NCBI GenBank assembly: GCA_026985525.1
Contig: JALSQI010000051.1
Span: forward strand, 1-33,201
Source: Archaeoglobaceae archaeon
GTDB taxonomy: Archaea; Halobacteriota; Archaeoglobi; Archaeoglobales; Archaeoglobaceae
Direction of reading: 5' to 3'
Length of the DNA stretch: 33,201 bases
Under the pieces are notes generated by a model. It had not been told where the DNA came from, ran no database searches, and was given only the letters and a program-made list of their open reading frames with translations. Positions 1-8,070 of the stretch are shown here, in pieces (within the stretch, counting starts at the first letter, position 1; each line of letters starts with the position of its first letter). A program made the translations under genes and the position numbers.

Positions 1-462
1 TTAATCTTGGAAGCAAAAAAAGCTGGAGTAAATGTAAGGATTATTCACGCTTCGAGCATAGCATCTGCTGTATGCATTACTGGATTGCAGTTTTACAGGT
101 TTGGTAGAACTGCTACCGTTAGCTATATGATTTCGAGGTATCCAGTTGACGTCGTAGAGCAGAATTGGAAAATTAACGCCCATACACTTCTCTTGCTCGA
201 CCTACATCCTGAACCGATGAGAGTGCCTAAGGCTATAGACTGTCTTTTTAAGGCTGGAATGGAAAATTGGTTTGCAGTAGCCTTAGCTGATGCTGGAGGG
301 AAGAATTACATGAAGTGTGATAAGCTTGATAGGTTAAGAGACTTCAACTTCCCCGGCTTACACTCCTTAGTTGTTATAGCTAAAACTCTGCACGTAGTTG
401 AGTACGAGTATTTGAGAGAGTTCGCTTCTGCACCGAAAGAATTAGAAAGCATAGTAGATTAG
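1..462 (+). CDS. dphB: Diphthine synthase, C-terminal part (cut by window start)
   Basis: The reading frame is open from the first base (Leu-Ile-Leu-Glu-Ala-Lys) and gives about 153 residues, so the N-terminal part lies outside the window; the TTG at position 7 is internal and not a start. The segment with HASSIASAV followed by ITGLQFYRFGRTATV matches the conserved core of DphB, the SAM-dependent methyltransferase that methylates the modified histidine of elongation factor 2 on the way to diphthamide. The later LLLLDLHPE stretch and the C-terminal domain with HSLVVIAKTLHVVE also fit this family. It ends 9 bp before the convergent end of the SMC operon. The family is clear; what is missing is only the 5' part. 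Confidence 0.9.
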   Translation, partial: LILEAKKAGVNVRIIHASSIASAVCITGLQFYRFGRTATVSYMISRYPVDVVEQNWKINAHTLLLLDLHPEPMRVPKAIDCLFKAGMENWFAVALADAGGKNYMKCDKLDRLRDFNFPGLHSLVVIAKTLHVVEYEYLREFASAPKELESIVD

Positions 463-471
463 TCAAACTCC

Positions 472-1185
472 TTAGTCAAGCTCTTTAACTTTAACTCTCC
501 AGAGAGAAGCTATTCTCGTCGCTAACTTTGGATTTCTAAATTTCTTTATTAACTCCTCTTCTGGAGGGTATCCTATGAAGGGATCTACAACTTCTCTATC
601 AACGTCCATTACCCACACCATGAAATTTCCCCTAACTTTTTCGGAGTAATTTTTGAAGAATTTTATGAATGGGAGGGGTGTGCTTTCGGTTAACAAAATA
701 ACGACGTAGAAGTCTTTCTTAGAGTTTATCAGGTGATATTCTAAATCCTCTTCCAGTTCATCTACGGTTGAAATAAATACTTTATACCTATACTTCCTAT
801 TGAACAAGAAGTATGGTTCGTCCTCTATGCATTCAACTTCGAAGAATTTGGATAGAATTTTCTTTGCGATAGAATAGCTGTCTAAAATTCTCCTAGCTCT
901 ATTAGCTCTGTTTAACGCAATCTTCATACTTTTATTGTCTCTTACTCCATGAGAGCTGTAAAGAGTAATTCCCATTTTTTCTAATTTTTCCGGAAAAAAG
1001 CATGAAAGAGTTATCGGTTCTTCGAAAATAGCTTTTTTTATAGTGGTCTTAAAATTTTTTATATTTATTTTTCTTCTTAAAGCAAATCTTTCAACTAATC
1101 TCTCTACTTCTTCTTCGCTCGTATAGTTTTCAACTCTACTGCATATCCACTTAATGCATTCCGCAATAACGTCTAAGTCGGACAT
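472..1185 (-). CDS. Uncharacterised protein, last gene of SMC-ScpA-ScpB operon
   Basis: This 237-residue protein is not recognised. It is soluble-looking, rich in Lys/Glu/Arg, with no membrane segment or signal peptide. The N-terminal third is helical and charged (about residues 1-55, including a VERLVERFALRRK stretch); the C-terminal half has hydrophobic strands such as FYVVILLTES and NFMVWVMDVDRE that suggest an alpha/beta fold. It starts with ATG only 9 bp after the scpB stop on the same strand, so it is very probably co-transcribed with smc, scpA and scpB. No catalytic motif is visible. A role as accessory factor of archaeal condensin is inferred from position alone. A small hairpin (CGTGA-N4-TCACG) sits across the scpB stop just before this start. 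Confidence 0.75.
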   Translation of the reverse strand: MSDLDVIAECIKWICSRVENYTSEEEVERLVERFALRRKINIKNFKTTIKKAIFEEPITLSCFFPEKLEKMGITLYSSHGVRDNKSMKIALNRANRARRILDSYSIAKKILSKFFEVECIEDEPYFLFNRKYRYKVFISTVDELEEDLEYHLINSKKDFYVVILLTESTPLPFIKFFKNYSEKVRGNFMVWVMDVDREVVDPFIGYPPEEELIKKFRNPKLATRIASLWRVKVKELD

Positions 1186-1194
1186 CGTGAATTA

Positions 1195-1728
1195 TCACGT
1201 TTTATCACGTATATACTTTTCCAGTGATTCTCCCGCTCTACTCAGTAACTCTTTTACAGATTCCGGGCTAACTACTTTCAATCCAAAGTACTCTGCAAAC
1301 TTCTTAGTCGTAGTTATAACTCTTGTTTTCCCGACTTTTTCTGTTTTTATGAATCCCAAACTTTCCAGCTTTTTCACGTGCTCGTAACACCTGTTTCCTC
1401 TAATCTTTGCAAGAGTTGAAAGTCTTATAGGTTGTTTTACTGCTATTACTGCTAAGGTTCTTAACACTCCTCTCTCCATGTCTAATTCCCTGAATTTCTC
1501 CACATACTCGTGGTATTCGGGCTTAACTCTCATAGAGTATTTTTCCCCGATTTCTATCACTTCTAAGGAAGTCTCTTTCCCTACGTACTCCTTTTGCAAC
1601 TCTTTTAAAGCTTCTCTAACCTCTTTAATTCCTGCTCCCGCAGTTCTGGCTATTTTTGCTATGGAAATAGGTTCTGGTGACGTGAAAAGTATTGCTTCTA
1701 CAATTCTAACTAACTTCTTTTCTTCCAT
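1195..1728 (-). CDS. scpB: Segregation and condensation protein ScpB
   Basis: The 177-residue protein has the ScpB layout: an N-terminal winged helix opening with LVRIVEAILFTSPEPISI, and a second winged helix with RTLAVIAVKQPIRLSTLAKIRGN. ScpB (a Kite protein) binds as a dimer to the kleisin ScpA, and together with SMC they form the condensin-like complex that compacts and segregates the chromosome. The length is normal. The ATG at 1728 follows a strong Shine-Dalgarno (GGAGGGG) that lies inside the end of scpA; the two genes overlap by 23 bp, which suggests translational coupling and balanced amounts of the two partners. Order and strand (smc-scpA-scpB) match the functional complex. Confidence 0.92.
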   Translation of the reverse strand: MEEKKLVRIVEAILFTSPEPISIAKIARTAGAGIKEVREALKELQKEYVGKETSLEVIEIGEKYSMRVKPEYHEYVEKFRELDMERGVLRTLAVIAVKQPIRLSTLAKIRGNRCYEHVKKLESLGFIKTEKVGKTRVITTTKKFAEYFGLKVVSPESVKELLSRAGESLEKYIRDKT

Positions 1729-2509
1729 TGCTCCCCTCCACAGGGAGAATTACTATATCGTCCTCGTAAATTCTTTCCTGTTCTATTTCTATCTTTTTTC
1801 TAAAAGATAAGTATAGCAGAGACACGAAGTAAGAAAGCATTTCGCTTTTCCTTTTGTTCATCACGAGCTCTGAAAACATTACGATTCCTTTAACTTCAAA
1901 AAGCTTAATTAGTTCTCTTTCGACTCTTTCTATCGTGTCTTCCATATCCTCTTCGTGGGGTATTTCGATCACTCTTTTAACTTCATCTCCTTTCCTCACC
2001 TTTTCTTTTTTCTTCTTTCCTTTTTCAGCTTTCTTTAATTCAGCTAACAAGTCTTTTAGAGTCGTAAACCTCCTGACTTTTCTACGTGGGCTCAATAGAT
2101 AAGATATTACTTCGTCACTTTTGAATTCCTGTAAATCTATATCTAAATCTATATCGATATCGTAAATTTCACACGTACTTTCGCAATTATTGCACACGCC
2201 ATCAAAAAAGTCTATCTCAGGCGGGTAATCTTCTATTATGTAATTTTCATAATTTTCACAGTTATCTTCATTCTCATTTTCGTCATTTTCTAAAACAGCT
2301 TCCTCAGCTAATATATCTGCTTTCATTCTCACGAGTATTGCAGCGTAAAGCAAAACTCTGCCGGAAACTCTGAGGTCTAACTTTTTAGCCCTTTCGAGTT
2401 CTTGCAAAAATTTGTCGGCAACTTCTACTACGTCAACGTTCCACGGGTCTATTTCTCCTCTCCTCGCCATGTCCACTAACATCTTTACTGGATCTTGTAA
2501 TTCCATCAT
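1706..2509 (-). CDS. scpA: Segregation and condensation protein ScpA (kleisin) with Cys-rich acidic insert
   Basis: At 267 residues this is the kleisin that bridges the SMC heads. The N-terminal helical domain begins DPVKMLVDMARRGEIDPWNV, the typical ScpA opening, and the C-terminal part (about 190-265) is the winged helix that docks on the SMC head. Between them, residues about 74-130 form a very acidic, Asn/Asp-rich segment ending in a DIDIDLDIDL run; it carries four cysteines, C84, C106, C109 and C113, including a CNNC motif. Such cysteines are not a usual part of bacterial ScpA. The start ATG overlaps the smc stop (ATGA), and a second in-frame ATG follows at once. Family assignment is firm; any metal binding by the insert is inference. 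Confidence 0.92.
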   Translation of the reverse strand: MMELQDPVKMLVDMARRGEIDPWNVDVVEVADKFLQELERAKKLDLRVSGRVLLYAAILVRMKADILAEEAVLENDENENEDNCENYENYIIEDYPPEIDFFDGVCNNCESTCEIYDIDIDLDIDLQEFKSDEVISYLLSPRRKVRRFTTLKDLLAELKKAEKGKKKKEKVRKGDEVKRVIEIPHEEDMEDTIERVERELIKLFEVKGIVMFSELVMNKRKSEMLSYFVSLLYLSFRKKIEIEQERIYEDDIVILPVEGSNGRKEVS

Positions 2510-5500
2510 GGTTGTTCAACTTCCACGACTTCTTTTTTGAGCCTTATTCCAGTTACCTTGGAACCGTTCTTACCCATAGTAACCCCAACTATGGCATCCG
2601 CCATTTCGAGAGTTGGCTTTCTGAGAGAAACGACTATGAATTGTGCATCTTTCGACCTCTCTTTTATTAGCTTGGCAACTCTGCTCACGTTAGCTCCGTC
2701 GAGAAACATGTCTATTTCGTCAAAGGCGTAGAAAGGAGCCGGTCTGTACATTTGAATGGCAAATATTAAAGCTAAAGCAATTAAACTTTTTTCACCACCA
2801 CTAAGCGACTCTATTCTCTGAACAGGTTTACCGTAAGGTTTTACTTTTATGTTTAACCCACTACTGAACGGATCTTCTCCTTCTAAGTACAATTCTCCTT
2901 TTCCGTCAGTTAATATTTCTATAACTTTCGAGAAATTTTCTCTTATAGCGTTGAAAGTCTCGAAAAAAGCTTCTTTTTTCATTTTTTCGTATTTCTCTAT
3001 TCTTTTCATTATCTCTGTTCTCTCTTCCTCTAAGCTTAACTTCTTTCCAAGCAATTCGTCTCTCCTGCGTTTTACTTCCTCGTATTCCTGTATTGCTTTC
3101 ATGTTGACTTCTCCAAACTCTTTCAAAATTTTTTCTATCTCCTCTACTTTTTTTATGGCTTCTTCCATTGGCGGTATTTCTCCTTCCAATATTCTTGAAG
3201 TGTCAACTCTATCTATTTCCACATTTACGTTCGATATTGCGTCTTTCCTAGCCCTTATTCTTTCTTCTATTGCAGTTAGCGAATACTTGCATCTATCTCT
3301 ACCGCTTTCTAACATCTTCAGCTTTTCGAACATTTCGTCCCTTTTCCTTCTTAACTCTGTTACTTGCTTTCCTATTCTTTCTTCTTTCCTTTTTAATTTC
3401 TCTTCTTCTTCTTTTAGCTGTGAAATTCTATTTTTACCAGCCTCTATTTTTTCCATTAGCTCTTTTACTTCTTCTTCTATTTTTTCGACTTCTCCCTTCT
3501 TCTCCTCCTCGCTCTCTTGAATTTGTTTTATTCTCATTTCTAAGCTTTTAACTCTACTTTCAGCGTTGTTTAGCCTGTCTTTAACTGAAGAAAACTCCTC
3601 TCTCAACTTCTCGTACATCTCTTCAAGCCTTTCAAGTTCACTTCCTTTTAGTTTCTTTCTCAACGTTTCTACTTCGTCTTCCTTTTCCTTTACGAGTTTT
3701 TCAATCTTAGAAATTTCTAATTCTTTCTCCTTTATTTTATTGGAAATTTCTAATTTTTCCTTTTCTATCTTTTCTATCTCTTCTTTTAGCGTTTCAATAG
3801 CCTTCAGCTCTTTTGCTTTCCTGCTTTTTAAAGAGTCAAGTTCTTCCTTCCTTTCTTTTATTTTTCCAGAGATCTCTTCTAATTCTCTTCTAACTTTCTT
3901 TATTTCGTCTTCAACTCTTTTTACTTCAGCTGAAATTCTGGACTTCTCACTTTTTAGAACGGTAATCTCTTCTAAAAGTTCTTTTTCTTTTTTAATTAAG
4001 TCTTTTGAAATTAAAAACATCCTTTTCTTTTCTGCGTAACCACCGCTCATAACTCCACTTCTCTCAACCAAATCTCCGTCTAGAGTTACCATTCTTCCTT
4101 TGAATTTATCCATAAGTCTTCTTGCAGTTTCTATTCTGTCAACTACGAGAGTCTCTCTAAAAACGTAGTTGAAAACGGGTTTAAATTTCCTATCGCACTT
4201 TACTAAGTTTACGGCGTAGTCAACTACTCCCGGAAAAGAAAGAATGCTACTATCGAGTTCGATCTTGCCAAAATTTTTCTTTATTCTGCTTAGAGGTAGA
4301 AAAGTTGCCCTACCTCCTTTTATCTGCTTTAGGTAATTTATCGCTCTGACCGCATCGTCCTCATTTTCCACAACTATGTACTGAAGTGCATTTCCCGCAG
4401 CAGTTTCGAGAGCTAACGCAAATCTTTCCTCTACTTCGCACAGCTGTGCTACCGTACCAAATATTCCGGGTAAAGCCCTTCTCTCCTTTGCTTCGAGAAC
4501 CAACTCTACTCCCCTCGAAAGTCCGGATTCCATCACACTCATTTCGGCTCTTACCTTTGCTATTTCGACTTCTATGTGTTTTATTCTGTCTTCGATGTCA
4601 GAAAGAGTGTCTCTAAGCGAGAAATACTCTTTATCTAATTCGTTTTTCCTCTTTACTATTCTTCCCGCTTCTATCTCCGCTCTATTTATTTCTTCAGAAA
4701 TTTTTTCTATTTTTTCATCTATCTCTTTGATTTCCGTTGATTTTATCTTTTCTCTTAGACTTTCTGCATTGAGTTCGAGCATCCTCGCCCTGTTAACCAA
4801 CCTGTCTTTTTCTCTCAAAAGTTCACTTCTCTTTTCTTTTAATTTGTCAAGTTTATCTTTTTCAGTAAAAAGTCTATTTTTAATCTCTTTTTCTCTGAGG
4901 TCTAATTCTTCCATTTTGCTCCTTAAAATTTCAAGCTTAACTGATAGTTCGTCCGCTAAGTTCTGCAAACTCGCCCTTTCAACTTCTGCCTGTTCGACAC
5001 TCTTTAAAAGCTCACTTTTTTCTCTCTCTAACTCGGCGATTTTCAAGTTTTTTTCCGTTATTTCTTCTCTAAGTTTTTCTATTCTATGTTTGTACTCTTC
5101 TTCAAGCTTCTCAATTCCTTTTATTTCTGATTCGATTTCAGTTATCCTCTGAGTTATTGAATCGTACGCACTCCCAGTTATTCTTGCTATCTCAGAAGAT
5201 ATCTCTTTGACTTCTCTACTTAACTTTTCTATTTCCTCTCCAAAGGATGCTACTTTTTCAATTAACCGATCCCTATCAGATTCAAGTTTTTCAACTTCTT
5301 TTTTTAATTTTTCTTTCTTACTCAGCAGTATTCTATAATGGTGCGTCTCTATAACTTTTGAAAAATAATTTTTTTCATCTAAAAGATTTTTATATTTTAT
5401 AGCTTCTTCCCTATCTTTTTCAAGTTGTTTTAGTCTTGAGGATACTTCTCTTAAAACAGCTTCTATTTTTTCTATGTTTTCTCTTACCTTCTCCAACTCT

Positions 5501-5997
5501 TCCATCGCCCTCTCTTTTTTTTCGTCAAATTCAGAGATTCCCGCTATGTCGTCTATAATCTTTCTTCTCTGATAAGGGGTCATCTCCGCTAACCTTGTAA
5601 CATCGCCTTGCATTATTACGTTGTAAGCGTTTTCGTGAATTCCCGTCTTAGAGAGATATTCTTGGATGTCTGTTAGAGAGCATTGTTTTCCATTTAAATA
5701 GTAGTAGCTGTAGTAGCCCTTTTCTGTAACCTTTATCCTCCTCGTAACAGTAATGTTTTCACTAAACGTTATAGAAACTTCAGCTTCACTTTTACCTGTG
5801 TGTATGAGGTCGGTAAGCTTCTCAGCCCTGAGGGCTCTACTCGAAGAAAGACCAAGACAAAAAACTATTGAATCTATTATGTTCGACTTTCCACTTCCAT
5901 TCGGACCACTAATTACAGTAAATCCCTTAAAGAATGGTATTTCCACTTTGCTTCCAAAAGATTTGAAGTTTTTGAGAATTATCTTTTTTATGTACAT
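2506..5997 (-). CDS. smc: Chromosome segregation ATPase SMC
   Basis: The 1163-residue protein has full SMC architecture and normal length. Residues 31-38 are the Walker A motif GPNGSGKS; long coiled coils run from about 160 to 490 and 670 to 990; the hinge lies between (about 495-650, with PGIFGTVAQL and SGVMSGGYA-like glycines at its end); and the C-terminal head holds the ABC signature LSGGEK at 1065 and Walker B with D1093/E1094 (FYAFDEID). SMC dimerises through the hinge, binds ScpA/ScpB at the heads and uses ATP to compact and segregate DNA. It starts one base after the stop of the upstream coiled-coil gene with no clear Shine-Dalgarno, implying re-initiation, and overlaps scpA by ATGA. 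Clearly intact. Confidence 0.98.
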   Translation of the reverse strand: MYIKKIILKNFKSFGSKVEIPFFKGFTVISGPNGSGKSNIIDSIVFCLGLSSSRALRAEKLTDLIHTGKSEAEVSITFSENITVTRRIKVTEKGYYSYYYLNGKQCSLTDIQEYLSKTGIHENAYNVIMQGDVTRLAEMTPYQRRKIIDDIAGISEFDEKKERAMEELEKVRENIEKIEAVLREVSSRLKQLEKDREEAIKYKNLLDEKNYFSKVIETHHYRILLSKKEKLKKEVEKLESDRDRLIEKVASFGEEIEKLSREVKEISSEIARITGSAYDSITQRITEIESEIKGIEKLEEEYKHRIEKLREEITEKNLKIAELEREKSELLKSVEQAEVERASLQNLADELSVKLEILRSKMEELDLREKEIKNRLFTEKDKLDKLKEKRSELLREKDRLVNRARMLELNAESLREKIKSTEIKEIDEKIEKISEEINRAEIEAGRIVKRKNELDKEYFSLRDTLSDIEDRIKHIEVEIAKVRAEMSVMESGLSRGVELVLEAKERRALPGIFGTVAQLCEVEERFALALETAAGNALQYIVVENEDDAVRAINYLKQIKGGRATFLPLSRIKKNFGKIELDSSILSFPGVVDYAVNLVKCDRKFKPVFNYVFRETLVVDRIETARRLMDKFKGRMVTLDGDLVERSGVMSGGYAEKKRMFLISKDLIKKEKELLEEITVLKSEKSRISAEVKRVEDEIKKVRRELEEISGKIKERKEELDSLKSRKAKELKAIETLKEEIEKIEKEKLEISNKIKEKELEISKIEKLVKEKEDEVETLRKKLKGSELERLEEMYEKLREEFSSVKDRLNNAESRVKSLEMRIKQIQESEEEKKGEVEKIEEEVKELMEKIEAGKNRISQLKEEEEKLKRKEERIGKQVTELRRKRDEMFEKLKMLESGRDRCKYSLTAIEERIRARKDAISNVNVEIDRVDTSRILEGEIPPMEEAIKKVEEIEKILKEFGEVNMKAIQEYEEVKRRRDELLGKKLSLEEERTEIMKRIEKYEKMKKEAFFETFNAIRENFSKVIEILTDGKGELYLEGEDPFSSGLNIKVKPYGKPVQRIESLSGGEKSLIALALIFAIQMYRPAPFYAFDEIDMFLDGANVSRVAKLIKERSKDAQFIVVSLRKPTLEMADAIVGVTMGKNGSKVTGIRLKKEVVEVEQP

Positions 5998-5998
5998 A

Positions 5999-6400
5999 TC
6001 AGTCGCAGATAATTATGTCGTCCTCACTGTCTAACTTCGTGCTACTTTTCAATTGCTGTTTGACCTTTACGCTTAAGTTCTCTTTTTTCTCTAATTTGCC
6101 CGATTTTAGGAATAACACATCTTTTGTCAAACCATCTATAGCTTTTGAAATTTCAAGAACTTTTGATTCCAAAGAAGCAATTCTATCTGAAAGTAGCTTT
6201 TCCTCTTCAGATTGTCTTTTGAGACTTAGTATCTCATCTTTTAGCTGTACTGCCAGCTCTTCTACTATCTTGTCCTTCATTTTCTCAAGTTCTAATTTTA
6301 GCTCCGCAAGAATTTCTCTCTTCAAATCCTCCTCACTCATTTTTTTCAGCTCCTCTGAAAGTCTTTCTTCTGGAATTTCGAGAACATCATCATCTTTCAC
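5999..6400 (-). CDS. Acidic coiled-coil protein, first gene of SMC operon
   Basis: This 133-residue protein is not a recognised family. It is nearly all charged helix: residues about 12-100 show heptad-like spacing (EELKKMSEEDLKREILAELK, later SDRIASLESKVLEISKAIDG), so a dimeric or tetrameric coiled coil is likely. The C-terminus is a basic patch (VKVKQQLKSS) followed by an acidic end with DSEDD. The GTG start at 6400 is supported by an upstream GGGAGG about 8 bp away. It is the promoter-proximal gene, with smc starting one base after its stop, so it is produced together with SMC. An SMC-associated structural or loading role is inference from context; the sequence offers no enzymatic motif. 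Confidence 0.8.
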   Translation of the reverse strand: MKDDDVLEIPEERLSEELKKMSEEDLKREILAELKLELEKMKDKIVEELAVQLKDEILSLKRQSEEEKLLSDRIASLESKVLEISKAIDGLTKDVLFLKSGKLEKKENLSVKVKQQLKSSTKLDSEDDIIICD

Positions 6401-6435
6401 GTTTAGCCCTCCCGCCTGACAGCTTTAGTTTTTAG

Positions 6436-6446
6436 ATTAAATATGT
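6436..6446 (-). promoter_or_regulatory. Likely TATA box of the SMC operon
   Basis: On the minus strand the sequence CATATTTAATC lies about 23-27 bp before a plausible transcription start near 6413, giving a short leader with the GGGAGG ribosome site of the first gene. This indicates that the SMC operon is transcribed separately from the ABC transporter operon upstream of it. Motif-based only. Confidence 0.5.
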
Positions 6447-6457
6447 CTTTCGATTGA

Positions 6458-6481
6458 CATAACTTTTAACATAACTTTTAA
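6458..6481. repeat. Tandem 12-bp repeat at end of transporter operon
   Basis: Two exact head-to-tail copies of CATAACTTTTAA lie across the stop codon of the last transporter gene and just upstream of the SMC operon promoter. They may be a chance AT-rich duplication, a binding site, or, read on the minus strand, part of an AT-rich 3' end. No function can be assigned. Confidence 0.6.
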
Positions 6482-7158
6482 TTCTTACTTTTAACTTTTC
6501 CAGAGTTAATTTCGAGTATTCTATCCGCTATTAGTTCAGCAAGCTCAAAATCGTGGGTTATAAAGAGGTATGACGTATTCATCTCTTTTTGGAGTTTCAT
6601 TAATAGTCTTATTATCGTCGCTTGCGTTGACAGGTCGAGCATTGATGTTGGCTCATCGCAAACTACGAATTTTGGTTTTACTATTAAAGCTCTCGCTATT
6701 ACCACTCTTTGCAATTCTCCACCGCTTAACTGCCAAGGATACCTGCTTAACTGTTCTCTTTTTAATCCAACTTTTTTTGCTATTTCTACAACTCTTTCAT
6801 GCTCGTACATTCCATGAATTTTCAAAGGTTCGGCTATGCTGTCGTACACTTTCCACCTCGGATTTAAAGCATCTTCTGGATTCTGGGGAATTAGCTGCAT
6901 TTTAAGCCTAAGCTTTTTCAGTTCTTTTCTTTTTAACTTTGTCAGATCCGTTCCTTCGAATATAACTCTACCGCTATCCGGTTTTATTAACATTAAAAGC
7001 ACTCTGCCCAGCGTCGTTTTTCCACTTCCACTCTCTCCTATTAGTGCAACTGTTTCCCCTTCGCGTATTTCTATGTCAACGTCATTTAGGACTGAAATAG
7101 TTTTACTTCTAAGAATTCCAGTCTTAAACGTTTTTTTCAATTTCTCTCCTTTTAGCAT
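6478..7158 (-). CDS. ABC transporter ATP-binding protein, DppF/NikE type
   Basis: This 226-residue ATPase powers import together with the DppD-like partner encoded just upstream. Visible motifs are Walker A GESGSGKTT (41-49), the family Q-loop region LIPQNPEDALNP, signature LSGGELQR (144-151), Walker B FVVCDEP with E169, and the switch histidine H202. It lacks the C-terminal oligopeptide/HPY extension that its partner has, which is common in NikE-type subunits. Its start overlaps the end of the partner by 35 bp. It is the last gene of a six-gene operon running from 12094. Whether the substrate is nickel or peptide cannot be read from this subunit. Confidence 0.92.
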   Translation of the reverse strand: MLKGEKLKKTFKTGILRSKTISVLNDVDIEIREGETVALIGESGSGKTTLGRVLLMLIKPDSGRVIFEGTDLTKLKRKELKKLRLKMQLIPQNPEDALNPRWKVYDSIAEPLKIHGMYEHERVVEIAKKVGLKREQLSRYPWQLSGGELQRVVIARALIVKPKFVVCDEPTSMLDLSTQATIIRLLMKLQKEMNTSYLFITHDFELAELIADRILEINSGKVKSKN

Positions 7159-8059
7159 ACAACCAGCACCTCACGAGTCTATCGTTTAATGTAATTACTG
7201 GAGGAGTTTTTTTGCAAGCTTCTATGGAATGTTCACACCTTTCTCTAAACTTACATCCTTTTGGAGAATCTATCATGCTCGGTTGAAATCCTTTTATTGG
7301 CTTTAATCCCCTCGAAGGTAGAGAATCGAGCAAACCTTTGGAGTATGGATGAAGGGGTGATGAGAAAAAATCTTTTGCTGGAGAGATCTCTACTACCTCT
7401 CCGCAGTACATCACTGCTACTCTATCTGACAACTTGTCGGCAAATCTTAAGTCGTGGGTTATTATTAACATTGTTTTATTTATTTTTTTGAATATTTTAA
7501 TTATCTGGCCTATTTTGTTTGCGTCGAGACCCTTAGTTGGCTCGTCTGCTATTAAAAGCTCTGGTTCTGCTGATAGACCCATAGCTACAAGGACTCTCTG
7601 CTTCATCCCACCGCTGAACTGATGTGGATAATTTTTAGCTTTTTTACTCTCTATTCCAAGGAATTTAAAAATTTTAAAAACTCTCGAAAATGCTCTCCTT
7701 TTGCTGACTTTAAAGTGTTCAATTAGGGGTTCCGCACACTGAAATCCAACGCTGAGAACGGGATTCAGGGAATTCTGGCTTTGAGGAATCCAAGCTATCT
7801 CTTTTCCCCTAAGTTTTCTCATTTCCCTTTCACTTAACTCTAAAATATTTCTATTTTTAAAAATTATTTTTCCAGCAACAATTGCATTTTCTGGCAACAA
7901 TCTTAAAATTGCTTGGGCGAGAACAGATTTACCGCTACCACTCTCCCCTATTAATGTGAATTTTTCACCCTCCCTTAAATCAAAGCTAACACGATCTACA
8001 GCCTTAACAATCCCAAGCTCTGTTTTGAAGTGGACTTTTAAATTTTCAACTCTTAACAC
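7124..8059 (-). CDS. ABC transporter ATP-binding protein, DppD/OppD/NikD type
   Basis: The 311-residue ATPase shows Walker A GESGSGKS (38-45), IPQSQNSLNP in the Q-loop region, signature FSGGMKQR (148-155), Walker B LLIADEP with E173, and H202. The C-terminal oligo/HPY region (about 230-300) carries four cysteines in the pattern C269-x5-C275-x6-C282-x15-C298. In some OppD proteins such cysteines bind a [4Fe-4S] cluster, so one is possible here. The GTG start at 8059 is supported by AGGTGAT five bases upstream. It lies 11 bp after the permease C gene and forms a heterodimer with the next ATPase in the family model. Confidence 0.93.
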   Translation of the reverse strand: MLRVENLKVHFKTELGIVKAVDRVSFDLREGEKFTLIGESGSGKSVLAQAILRLLPENAIVAGKIIFKNRNILELSEREMRKLRGKEIAWIPQSQNSLNPVLSVGFQCAEPLIEHFKVSKRRAFSRVFKIFKFLGIESKKAKNYPHQFSGGMKQRVLVAMGLSAEPELLIADEPTKGLDANKIGQIIKIFKKINKTMLIITHDLRFADKLSDRVAVMYCGEVVEISPAKDFFSSPLHPYSKGLLDSLPSRGLKPIKGFQPSMIDSPKGCKFRERCEHSIEACKKTPPVITLNDRLVRCWLYAKRREIEKNV

Positions 8060-8070
8060 CGAATCACCTG

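Noticed and set aside
1154-2102. Plus-strand frames opposite scpB and scpA
   Set aside because: Low-complexity Ser/Leu/Phe products in the shadow of well-supported genes; no promoter or ribosome site.
2849-5152. Several long plus-strand frames of 150-220 codons opposite smc
   Set aside because: They are mirror frames of the coiled coil: Ser/Phe/Leu-rich products with no domain, no ribosome site, and complete overlap with a certain gene.
6015-6419. Plus-strand frame of 134 codons opposite the coiled-coil gene
   Set aside because: Ser/Phe-rich mirror of a Glu/Lys-rich helix; the minus-strand gene has a GTG start, ribosome site and operon context.
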